From the NCBI GenBank assembly GCA_018968805.1, contig JAGWZX010000045.1:1-5507 (forward strand): DNA of 5,507 bases, given 5' to 3'. The stretch is from Patescibacteria group bacterium. GTDB lineage: Bacteria > Patescibacteriota > Minisyncoccia > Phycocordibacterales > SIBU01. The notes below the pieces were generated by a model. The model ran no database searches and was not told where the DNA came from. It saw only the letters and a program-made list of their open reading frames with translations. Positions 1 to 5,507 of this stretch are shown here, in pieces. The translations under genes and the position numbers were made by a program. Position 1 is the stretch's first letter. Each line of letters starts with the position of its first letter.

Positions 1-153
1 CCCCGCCCTCTTCAATCGGAAACTGACCGAATGGCTGATCGAGTACAACTTCGTTCGGCCGCACCAAACCCTTGGCTACCAGACGCCGTGGGAGTATTAT
101 TCAAAAGCGAACAAACTGTTACCGATGTACTCGTCTAGTGCACTAACTTGACA
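1..153 (+). mobile_element. Right end of an insertion sequence (boundary tentative)
   Basis: The transposase reading frame runs to 151, and insertion sequences of this type usually end within a few tens of bases of the transposase stop. The sequence TGCACTAACTTGACA (139-153) has the TG...CA character of an IS terminus; on the other strand it begins TGTCAAG. The left end is outside the window, so the inverted repeat and any target-site duplication cannot be confirmed. The boundary could equally be near 163, where TTGACA occurs again. Confidence 0.45.
2..151 (+). CDS. IS transposase, 3' end only (DDE integrase-core family)
   Basis: This is an open frame with no start inside the window: 49 codons ending at TGA 149-151. 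It reads as the extreme C-terminus of an integrase-core (rve) transposase of the IS3/IS481 type. The segment YNFVRPHQTLGYQTPWEYY (partial residues 15-33) matches the hallmark end of these proteins, where N-x-x-RPH-x-x-LGY-x-TP-x-E follows the last catalytic Glu of the DDE triad. That Glu and the rest of the core lie left of the window, so activity cannot be judged. The tail ending in LPMYSSSALT is of a kind I associate with elements in Patescibacteria, but this is recall and not proof. The stop codon overlaps a TTGACA motif that probably belongs to the element's right end. The family-level call is fairly sure; the exact IS family is not. Confidence 0.8.
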   Translation, partial: PALFNRKLTEWLIEYNFVRPHQTLGYQTPWEYYSKANKLLPMYSSSALT

Positions 154-167
154 CTTTTTGACACTTC
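148..167 (+). repeat. Tandem 10-bp direct repeat TTGACACTTT / TTGACACTTC
   Basis: Two head-to-tail copies occupy 148-157 and 158-167 and differ only in the last base. The 10-bp period is about one helical turn, so both copies face the same side of the DNA. The repeat covers the -35 and part of the spacer of the promoter in front of the helix-turn-helix gene. A short inverted match (CACTT 162-166 against AAGTG 173-177) lies in the same region. It could be an operator for the adjacent DNA-binding protein, part of the IS end, or chance. Confidence 0.5.
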
Positions 168-176
168 TGCTAAAGT
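148..176 (+). promoter_or_regulatory. Sigma-70-type promoter with extended -10, start site predicted at the ATG
   Basis: A perfect -35 hexamer TTGACA (148-153) is followed by a 17-bp spacer and TAAAGT (171-176, four of six matches to TATAAT). TG at 168-169, one base before the hexamer, gives an extended -10. The expected transcription start 6-8 bases past the -10 is about 182-184, which is the ATG of the helix-turn-helix gene at 183. The mRNA would therefore be leaderless or nearly so, and no Shine-Dalgarno sequence lies upstream of that ATG. The -35 overlaps the transposase stop codon and so probably comes from the IS end. The -35 copy at 158-163 has no usable -10 at 17 bp. Confidence 0.6.
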
Positions 177-182
177 GGCGTC

Positions 183-431
183 ATGCTAGACGAAGTAAAA
201 CCCGGCGGGGTTTACACCACCGCCGAAACGCAGAAAATTTTGCGCGTCAGCGAAAGCACTATTAAACGCCTCCTAAAAAGGGGGCTGATCCGCGCCAATA
301 AGATCGGCGGCCAATACCGCATTCTCGGCAAGGAAATCCTTCATCTCCTCTCCCCCGCCGTGGAGAAAAAAGCGGTTGTATCTTATCAAAACTTCAAACG
401 CAATGTCGTTCGAAAAATCAATAAATGGTAA
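183..431 (+). CDS. Small helix-turn-helix DNA-binding protein (MerR/excisionase-like, HTH_17 type)
   Basis: An 82-residue basic protein. Residues 11-56 match the excisionase/MerR-type winged helix: YTTAETQKIL (11-20) is the first helix, VSESTIKRLLKRG (22-34) the turn and recognition helix, and NKIGGQYRI (39-47) the wing, where family members typically read K-I-G-G-x-x-R-I. The C-terminal segment 62-82 is rich in Lys/Arg and has no recognised domain. The role is DNA binding, either as a small transcription regulator or as a recombination accessory factor; the target is not visible. The ATG at 183 is chosen because it is the first in frame and sits at the predicted transcription start. The gene lies between an IS end and the glycan operon, 62 bp before gmd, and may autoregulate through the repeat at 148-167. 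It could be a remnant of mobile-element cargo. The fold is confident; the function is unknown. Confidence 0.8.
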   Translation: MLDEVKPGGVYTTAETQKILRVSESTIKRLLKRGLIRANKIGGQYRILGKEILHLLSPAVEKKAVVSYQNFKRNVVRKINKW

Positions 432-493
432 TATATCGCTATCGTTTGGGGTTATATTTCAAAGCTGTTTTAAGATAGGTAACAAAATTCAAA

Positions 494-1606
494 ATGAAGA
501 AGACTATCATTACAGGCATCACCGGACAGGACGGATCGTATCTTGCGGAGCTCTTGCTTGCCAAAGGCTACGAGGCGCACGGCATCGTGCGCCGCGCTTC
601 AACATTCAACCGCAGCCGCATCGAACATATAAAGGATTTTGACCTGGAAGATCACGGCCGGCTCATTCTCCATTACGGAGACTTGGTGGACATGGCTTCC
701 CTTCTCGCCATTTTTTCCGAAGTGCGGCCGGACGAAATCTACAACTTGGCGGCTCAAAGCCATGTCCAGGTATCGTTTGAGACGCCCCAATACACAAGCC
801 AAGTGGACGCCTTGGGCGTTTTGAACGTACTGGAGGCGGCGCGAGTGTTGAAATTACCGGCCAAAATTTATCAAGCTTCCACCTCGGAACTTTATTCCGG
901 CGATCCGGCGGAAACTCCACAAAACGAATTGACACCATTTAAACCAAGAAGCCCTTATGGCGTGGCCAAACTTTACGGCTTCCATATCGCCCGCATTTAT
1001 CGCGAATCATACGGAATGTTTATCTCAAACGGTATCCTCTTCAACCACGAAGGCGAACGGCGAGGCGAGAGTTTCGTCACCCGTAAAATCACGCAAGGCA
1101 TCAGGGAAATCGCGCTCGGCAAGCGCGACGCCATTCACCTCGGCAATCTCGATGCCAAACGCGATTGGGGTTATGCCAAAGAATACGTGGAAGCGATGTA
1201 TCTTATGCTTCAGCAGCCGGAACCGGACGATTACATCGTCGCTACCGGCGTTCAGCATTCCGTTCGAGAATTTTGCGAGGAGGCATTCAAAGAGGCCGGA
1301 GTTACGATTCACTGGGAAGGTAAAGGGCTTGATGAAAAAGGAATAAACGCCGAAGGACGGACATTGGTCGGCATAGATCCGAAATTCTATCGCCCGAACG
1401 AAGTTCGTTCTCTTGTCGGAAACTCGTCCAAGACGCAAAAGGTGCTCCGTTGGAAGCCGAAAACGGATTTCAAAGAACTGGTGCGCATCATGATGCGCCA
1501 CGATCTTGCCGGAGTGCCGGAAGAAAAAATCAAAGCCTTGGCCGGCCCCGGCCGGCCGCCGCGGCCGGCCGGGGCCGAATCCCCTGCCCGCACCAAACGA
1601 AAGTAA
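494..1606 (+). CDS. gmd: GDP-mannose 4,6-dehydratase
   Basis: This cytoplasmic enzyme converts GDP-D-mannose to GDP-4-keto-6-deoxy-D-mannose, the first step to GDP-L-fucose. The 370-residue protein is an extended short-chain dehydrogenase/reductase. The NADP-binding GxxGxxG is G8, G11, G14 (GITGQDGSYL), followed by the family motif RRASTFNRSRIEH (33-45). Catalytic residues are visible as T130 and E132 (STSELY) and Y155/K159 (YGVAK). NHEGERRG (184-191) matches the usual NHESPRRG except that S-P is replaced by G-E. RPNEVRSLVGNSSK (300-313) and WKPKT (320-324) are the expected C-terminal substrate-binding and closing motifs. The last ~25 residues form an unusual Pro/Gly/Ala/Arg tail encoded partly by a G/C palindrome (1543-1577). 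The start at 494 fits the family N-terminus. Only a weak AGGT (477-480) lies 13 bases upstream. TAAGAT at 471-476 is a possible -10, but I see no convincing -35. fcl follows with no gap. Confidence 0.96.
   Translation: MKKTIITGITGQDGSYLAELLLAKGYEAHGIVRRASTFNRSRIEHIKDFDLEDHGRLILHYGDLVDMASLLAIFSEVRPDEIYNLAAQSHVQVSFETPQYTSQVDALGVLNVLEAARVLKLPAKIYQASTSELYSGDPAETPQNELTPFKPRSPYGVAKLYGFHIARIYRESYGMFISNGILFNHEGERRGESFVTRKITQGIREIALGKRDAIHLGNLDAKRDWGYAKEYVEAMYLMLQQPEPDDYIVATGVQHSVREFCEEAFKEAGVTIHWEGKGLDEKGINAEGRTLVGIDPKFYRPNEVRSLVGNSSKTQKVLRWKPKTDFKELVRIMMRHDLAGVPEEKIKALAGPGRPPRPAGAESPARTKRK
1543..1577. repeat. Perfect 35-bp G/C palindrome inside the 3' end of gmd
   Basis: The left arm 1543-1559 and right arm 1561-1577 are exact reverse complements (17 bp each) around the single base C1560. 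The run 1540-1577 contains only G and C, built from repeated CCGG/GGCC units, in sharp contrast to the A-rich codons on either side. As RNA it could form a very stable hairpin (the few central bases would open as the loop) ending 26 bases before the gmd stop codon. No T-tract follows, so it is not a classical intrinsic terminator. It encodes part of the Pro/Gly/Arg tail of Gmd. Possible roles are transcript stability, coupling or attenuation between gmd and fcl, or a small inserted palindromic element. The structure is certain; the role is unknown. Confidence 0.9.
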
Positions 1607-2557
1607 ATGGAAAAAAACGCCAAAATTTACGTCGCCGGCCACCGAGGCCTTGTCGGTTCGGCCATTTTGCGCGCCTTAGAGGAAACCGGCTATAAAAATT
1701 TTCTATTGCGCACGCGCGAGGAACTGAACCTTTTAGACAGCGTGCGCGTTCACGCCTTTTTTGAAAAAGAAAAACCCGATTACGTTTTCCTGGCCGCCGC
1801 CAAAGTGGGCGGCATAATGGCCAACAACACTTATCCAGCCGATTTCATTTACGAGAATCTGACTGTGCAAACCAACGTCATCCACGCGGCATTCCAAAGC
1901 AAAGTCAAAAAATTATTGTTCCTCGGCAGTTCCTGCATTTATCCCCGACTTGCGCCTCAACCCATCAAGGAAGAATACTTTTTGACCGGCCCCCTGGAGC
2001 CAACCAACGAACCGTACGCCATTGCCAAAATCGCGGGCATCATGACCTGCCAATCATACAATCGCCAGTATGGCACTGACTTCATTTCCGTTATGCCTAC
2101 CAATTTGTACGGGCCTAATGATAATTTTGATCTTGAGAATTCGCATGTCTTGCCGGCACTCATCAGGAAATTTCACGAGGCCGAAACGAGCGGCAAAAAA
2201 GAAATCGCGCTTTGGGGAACCGGAAGCGCCCGGCGCGAATTTCTGCACGTGGACGACGCGGCGCGCGCCTGCGTCTTTCTCATGGAGAATTACGACAAAT
2301 CCGAAATCATAAATATCGGCACCGGTGAAGATATTTCAATCAAAGAATTGGCTGGACTGATTGCCCGAATTGCCGGTTTTTCTGGAAAAATAAAGTGGGA
2401 CGCGACTAAACCGGACGGCATGCCCAGAAAGCTTTTGAATGTTGATAAACTCCACGCCATCGGCTGGAAACACTCCATTCCGCTCGCGCAAGGAATCAAA
2501 CAGACTTACGATTGGTATAGAAAATTGAAACCGGGTCTTTTAATCCGACAGCTTTAA
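1607..2557 (+). CDS. fcl: GDP-L-fucose synthase (GDP-4-keto-6-deoxymannose 3,5-epimerase/4-reductase)
   Basis: This cytoplasmic bifunctional enzyme (also called WcaG) epimerises the Gmd product at C3 and C5 and reduces C4 with NADPH to give GDP-L-fucose. Its 316 residues are close to the usual length. The nucleotide-binding GxxGxxG is G11, G14, G17 ([11 protein letters not shown]). [19 protein letters not shown] (63-81) is a strong family signature. Catalytic residues match the Escherichia coli enzyme shifted by one: S108 and C110 in GSSCIYP, Y137 and K141 in NEPYAIAK, and H180 in [16 protein letters not shown] (163-174) and REFLHVDD (210-217) are further conserved blocks. All key residues are present, so it should be active. 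The ATG directly follows the gmd stop (TAAATG), and no clear Shine-Dalgarno site is seen, which suggests translational coupling to gmd. Having gmd and fcl adjacent points to fucose as the product rather than another GDP-6-deoxyhexose. Confidence 0.96.
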   Translation: MEKNAKIYVAGHRGLVGSAILRALEETGYKNFLLRTREELNLLDSVRVHAFFEKEKPDYVFLAAAKVGGIMANNTYPADFIYENLTVQTNVIHAAFQSKVKKLLFLGSSCIYPRLAPQPIKEEYFLTGPLEPTNEPYAIAKIAGIMTCQSYNRQYGTDFISVMPTNLYGPNDNFDLENSHVLPALIRKFHEAETSGKKEIALWGTGSARREFLHVDDAARACVFLMENYDKSEIINIGTGEDISIKELAGLIARIAGFSGKIKWDATKPDGMPRKLLNVDKLHAIGWKHSIPLAQGIKQTYDWYRKLKPGLLIRQL

Positions 2558-2569
2558 TCTTACAACGTC

Positions 2570-3394
2570 ATGCGAGAACGAGCGTTAGTCATCAAACCGA
2601 AAAAAACCTGGAGTCTCGACGACTTCAAGGAAATCTGGCGCTACCGCGAGCTCTTGTTCTTTTTTGTCTGGCGCGACATTAAAGTGCGCTACAAACAAAC
2701 CGCCATCGGCATTCTCTGGGCCGTGATCCAGCCTTTCATCACTATGGTGGTTTTTTCGGTATTCTTCGGCACACTGGCCAAAATTCCCTCCGAGGGCATT
2801 CCCTACCCGATTTTCGTCTACACCGGTATTTTGTTTTGGCAATTTTTCTCATCCTCTCTCGGCGACAGCGCCAACACCCTTATCACCAATGCTTCGCTCG
2901 TCACAAAAGTTTACTTCCCGCGATTAATTATTCCGATTGCTGACACCGCAACAAAGTTGGTGGATCTTTTTTTCGCTTCAATTGTTCTTCTTTTTATAAT
3001 GATTTATTATCATTACACGCCGCACCTCATGGGCATACTGCTTGCTCCTTTGCTCCTACTGATAAGTTTTCTCGGAGCGGTTGGCGCGGGATTGATTCTT
3101 TCGGCCATAAACGTCAAGTACCGGGACGTGCGGTACGCCCTGCCGTTTTTCATCCAAATCCTTCTATTTGTCACGCCGGTCATCTACCCGCCTTCCATCG
3201 CCGGCAAATATTCATGGATACTCGCCATCAATCCGATGACCGGCGTGTTAAAAGCGGCGCGCGGTTCGCTTCTCGGGACCGAGCCGGTGAACTGGGCGCT
3301 CCTGGGACTTTCTTTCGTCGCCGTTTCAATCCTCTTTTTCGTTGGCGTCGCGCTCTTCAAGAGAACCGAACGTTATTTCGCCGATATTGTATAA
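2570..3394 (+). CDS. wzm: ABC-2 type polysaccharide exporter, membrane subunit
   Basis: This is an inner-membrane permease of the Wzm/TagG family, which pairs with the ATPase encoded next to export lipid-linked polysaccharide from the cytoplasm. The 274-residue length is typical. The N-terminal amphipathic part YRELLFFFVWRDIKVRYKQT (25-44) and the following LGxxWAxxQP-like stretch (GILWAVIQP, 47-55) are the clearest family marks. About six hydrophobic segments are visible, near residues 46-70, 78-97, 118-147, 152-180, 188-210 and 242-264. The short motif NVKYRDVRYALPF (181-193) and the N-P pair at 221-222 are also typical. The start lies 12 bp after fcl; there is no recognisable Shine-Dalgarno site. 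The stop is 4 bp before the ATPase start, so the two subunits are almost certainly co-expressed. Sequence alone does not separate O-antigen, capsule and teichoic-acid-type substrates; the fucose genes alongside suggest a fucosylated glycan. Confidence 0.92.
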   Translation: MRERALVIKPKKTWSLDDFKEIWRYRELLFFFVWRDIKVRYKQTAIGILWAVIQPFITMVVFSVFFGTLAKIPSEGIPYPIFVYTGILFWQFFSSSLGDSANTLITNASLVTKVYFPRLIIPIADTATKLVDLFFASIVLLFIMIYYHYTPHLMGILLAPLLLLISFLGAVGAGLILSAINVKYRDVRYALPFFIQILLFVTPVIYPPSIAGKYSWILAINPMTGVLKAARGSLLGTEPVNWALLGLSFVAVSILFFVGVALFKRTERYFADIV

Positions 3395-3398
3395 ACCA

Positions 3399-4670
3399 AT
3401 GAAGCCGATTATTGAAATTAGAGGTCTCGGCAAGCGCTACAACATCACGCATCGGCCGCGCGGTTACGTAGCCTTGCGTGACGTTTTGACGGAGATCGGA
3501 AAACGACCGTTCCGTTTTATTGAAAAAAAAGCCAAAACCGCTCTTGGCAGAACCGTCAAGGAAGAATTCTGGGCTCTTAAGGATATCAACCTCGCCATCG
3601 GGCGCGGCGAAGCCGTGGGTATCATAGGCGCCAACGGCGCGGGCAAATCAACCCTTCTAAAAATCCTTTCGCGCATCACACCGCCCACCGAAGGCGAGGC
3701 GATATTGCGCGGCCGAGTAGCTTCGCTTTTGGAAGTCGGCACCGGCTTTCATCCGGAACTGACCGGGCGGGAAAATATTTTCCTCAACGCCGCCGTATTG
3801 GGCATGCCGCGCAAAGAAGCCTTGCGCAAATTTGACGAAATCGTCGCGTTCTCCGGCGTGGAACAGTTCATTGACACGCCGGTCAAACGCTATTCATCGG
3901 GCATGTACGTCCGGCTGGCCTTCGCCGTGGCCGCCCACATTGAACCGGATATTCTATTAATTGACGAGGTCTTGGCGGTCGGCGACGCAGAATTCCAAAA
4001 GAAATGTCTTGGCAAAATGGACGAGGTCACTCACGAACACGGCCGGACCGTCGTGTTTGTCAGCCACAACATGGACGCGGTTCGGCAGCTTTGCCAAAAA
4101 GCGGTGCTTATCGAACATGGACGCATCGCGGCCATAGGGCCGACGGAAGAAGTCATCGCCGCCTATTTAACGAAAAAAAGTTCCGGTCCTCTTGGTATTA
4201 AATTGCCCGTCGATGACGGCGACGTCACGTTGGAGCGCTTTGCCGTTGTCCAGGACGGCATGGAAACAACCCGCATCGTCGGCGAAAAACCATTTGCCGT
4301 AAGCATCACCTTTGAGAACCGCACCGCCCTTAAGTCGTTTCGGGTGGGCATTTTTCTCAAAAACGCTCTCGGCACAGTGCTCAGCCGCAGTTTCGTCCAA
4401 GACTATGACTCCACACTGGAAAACTTGGAGCCGGGACGGCGTACCGTCACTCTTAGTGTGCCGGCCCGTCTTTTGCGTGGCGATGAATATGTCGTGGAAT
4501 TGAAACTCTTTACTTTTGGCATTCGCACCTACTTTACAGCGTCACCGATTGAAAAAACCATCACCGTCGCCAGTCCGGTTGATTACAACGAGCTCCGTTC
4601 AAAAAACACCGACTGGCGTGGCTATTTTCTCATTCCCAATGCATGGCAAATCGATGACAATAATAAATAA
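3399..4670 (+). CDS. wzt: ABC polysaccharide exporter ATPase with C-terminal glycan-recognition domain
   Basis: This is the nucleotide-binding subunit that powers the Wzm channel. With the ATG at 3399 it has 423 residues. Walker A is GANGAGKST (77-85), the signature is YSSGM (165-169, a common variant of LSGGQ in this family), Walker B with catalytic Glu is ILLIDE (185-190), the D-loop region is VLAVGD (191-196), and the switch His is H223 in VSHN. GTGFHPELTGRENI (114-127) is characteristic of Wzt/TagH ATPases. Residues from about 265 to 420 form an extra beta-rich domain like Wzt_C, which in O8/O9a-type systems binds the finished non-reducing end of the glycan. The frame is open back to an ATG at 3342, but that would overlap wzm by 53 bases and add 19 residues with no family match. 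The 3399 start, 4 bp after wzm, leads straight into the expected strand IIEIRGLGKRY. Confidence 0.93.
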   Translation: MKPIIEIRGLGKRYNITHRPRGYVALRDVLTEIGKRPFRFIEKKAKTALGRTVKEEFWALKDINLAIGRGEAVGIIGANGAGKSTLLKILSRITPPTEGEAILRGRVASLLEVGTGFHPELTGRENIFLNAAVLGMPRKEALRKFDEIVAFSGVEQFIDTPVKRYSSGMYVRLAFAVAAHIEPDILLIDEVLAVGDAEFQKKCLGKMDEVTHEHGRTVVFVSHNMDAVRQLCQKAVLIEHGRIAAIGPTEEVIAAYLTKKSSGPLGIKLPVDDGDVTLERFAVVQDGMETTRIVGEKPFAVSITFENRTALKSFRVGIFLKNALGTVLSRSFVQDYDSTLENLEPGRRTVTLSVPARLLRGDEYVVELKLFTFGIRTYFTASPIEKTITVASPVDYNELRSKNTDWRGYFLIPNAWQIDDNNK

Positions 4671-4671
4671 C

Positions 4672-5507
4672 ATGGTAAAAATCAAAGTATCGACTTCATC
4701 GCCGCTCATACCCTACCTTAAGCAGACACCCGGGGGACGGGGCATTATCGGAAAATATCAATTCTTCGTCAACGAGGACACGCCGGATGCCGATTGGTGG
4801 GTGGTTGTGCATGGCGTGCCGCAAGTACAACACACACTCTGTCCGAAAGAAAATACTATCCTCTTCACCCAAGAGGCGGAATCGGTCAAACGATACCAGC
4901 CGAGCTTTGTAAAACAGTTCCATTGGGTCGTAACCTGCCAGGAATCGTTAAAACATCCGCGTAAAATTTACAATCAGCAAGGGCATCAATCCTATCTTTT
5001 TATGAAGCGCATAGCGCCGGGCCAAAACCTTGAAAGCTACCGGGCCCAATTCAAAAGCTGCGACGAATTGCGCGCCATGACGCCCTCTGACATTCCCAAA
5101 TCAAAAATCATGACGACGGTCGCTTCGCACAAACAACGCACCGAAGGCGCGGTCAAGCGGCACGAATTCATAAAAAAAATAAAAGAACATTTCGGGGAAC
5201 GCTTCGACATATACTGTAACGTGCCGGGTTTTTTCGGGCCGGAAACCAAAGTGGCGGGATACAAATGGGATTCCGTCGCGCCTTACAAATACGTCCTGTC
5301 GATAGAAAACGACTACGTCCCCCACTGGTGGACCAACCACCTTTTTGACGCTTTCCTCGCCGGCGCTTATCCGATTTTCTACGGCCATCCGAGCATTTTC
5401 CAATATTTTCCGGAAGGTGCATTGACCCTGATTGACCTGAACGACGTTCCGAAAGCGATTCAAACAATTGAAAAAGTCATTTCCGAAAATTATTACGAAA
5501 AGCATAT
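4672..5507 (+). CDS. Family 10 glycosyltransferase, probable fucosyltransferase (3' end cut off)
   Basis: An open frame of 278 codons without a stop runs from ATG 4672, 1 bp after wzt, to the window edge. The C-terminal part carries the GT10 (alpha-1,3/1,4-fucosyltransferase) donor-binding core: YKYVLSIEN (205-213), matching Y-K-F-x-L-x-F-E-N; WWTNHLFDAFLAGAYPIFYG (219-238), matching the [YW]-x-T-E-K-L...G...P-I-Y-x-G block; then YFPEGALTLIDLND (245-258). GT10 enzymes move fucose from GDP-fucose onto a sugar acceptor, which fits gmd and fcl just upstream. The N-terminal half (1-140), where acceptor contacts are expected, is not recognisable to me, and no signal peptide or membrane segment is visible, so a cytoplasmic role is likely. 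The normally conserved E-K of T-E-K is N222-H223, which could affect GDP binding or donor choice. Little seems missing beyond the tail. Family assignment is good; donor and linkage are inferred. Confidence 0.85.
   Translation, partial: MVKIKVSTSSPLIPYLKQTPGGRGIIGKYQFFVNEDTPDADWWVVVHGVPQVQHTLCPKENTILFTQEAESVKRYQPSFVKQFHWVVTCQESLKHPRKIYNQQGHQSYLFMKRIAPGQNLESYRAQFKSCDELRAMTPSDIPKSKIMTTVASHKQRTEGAVKRHEFIKKIKEHFGERFDIYCNVPGFFGPETKVAGYKWDSVAPYKYVLSIENDYVPHWWTNHLFDAFLAGAYPIFYGHPSIFQYFPEGALTLIDLNDVPKAIQTIEKVISENYYEKH

Noticed and set aside
432..493. A dedicated gmd promoter in the 62-bp spacer (TATATT at 453-458 or TAAGAT at 471-476 as -10).
   Set aside because: Neither has a convincing -35 at 16-18 bp; in AT-rich spacer DNA such hexamers are expected by chance, so it is not listed as a feature.
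1396..1410. A 15-bp palindrome GAACGAA-G-TTCGTTC within gmd.
   Set aside because: It lies in the conserved RPNEVRS coding block, is short, and is not repeated elsewhere that I can see; coding constraint and chance suffice.
1543..1600. The G/C palindrome as a rho-independent terminator.
   Set aside because: No run of T follows the hairpin; the next bases are GAATCCCCTGCC, and the operon continues with no gap.
1025..1642. A 205-codon open frame on the minus strand, antisense to gmd.
   Set aside because: It lies opposite a strongly conserved gene with all catalytic residues, shows no recognisable domain, and is explained by codon bias of the + strand gene.
3342..3398. An earlier in-frame ATG for wzt that would add 19 residues.
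   Set aside because: The extra residues overlap wzm by 53 bases and match nothing in the family; the ATG at 3399 begins directly at the expected first beta strand.
4696..5505. Several minus-strand open frames opposite the right-hand end.
   Set aside because: They are shadows of the + strand GT10 frame, which is open from 4672 to the edge and carries clear family motifs.

Overview
The window reads as the start of a surface-polysaccharide operon, preceded by the cut-off end of an insertion sequence and a small DNA-binding-protein gene. All genes are on the + strand. The organism is a bacterium of moderate GC content. The transposase tail style, the very tight gene packing and the lack of clear Shine-Dalgarno sites are compatible with an uncultivated lineage such as Patescibacteria (CPR). 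That placement is an impression from the protein sequences; no marker gene is present to fix it.

Layout: (1) 2-151, the last 49 codons of a DDE-type IS transposase whose stop codon sits in a TTGACA motif. (2) 148-176, a near-consensus promoter (TTGACA, 17 bp, TGC-TAAAGT) whose -35 lies at the presumed IS end and whose predicted start site falls on the ATG of the next gene. (3) 183-431, an 82-residue MerR/excisionase-like helix-turn-helix protein. (4) 494-5507, five tightly packed genes with gaps of 0, 12, 4 and 1 bp: gmd, fcl, wzm, wzt and a family-10 (fucosyl) glycosyltransferase that runs off the right edge with no stop.

The operon is biochemically coherent. Gmd and Fcl convert GDP-mannose to GDP-L-fucose. 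The last gene resembles GT10 enzymes, which transfer fucose from GDP-fucose. Wzm/Wzt form an ABC-2 exporter, and the C-terminal domain on Wzt is of the type that recognises the glycan to be exported. The likely product is a fucose-containing polysaccharide finished in the cytoplasm and exported through the inner membrane. GDP-mannose supply, chain-initiating enzymes and other transferases are not in the window.

The most unusual features are a perfect 35-bp all-G/C palindrome inside the 3' end of gmd, which encodes a non-canonical Pro/Gly/Arg tail; the apparent hybrid IS-end promoter with a leaderless transcript; and a GT10 nucleotide-binding motif in which the usual T-E-K is T-N-H. No completely new system is evident; these are local oddities in a recognisable glycan locus.
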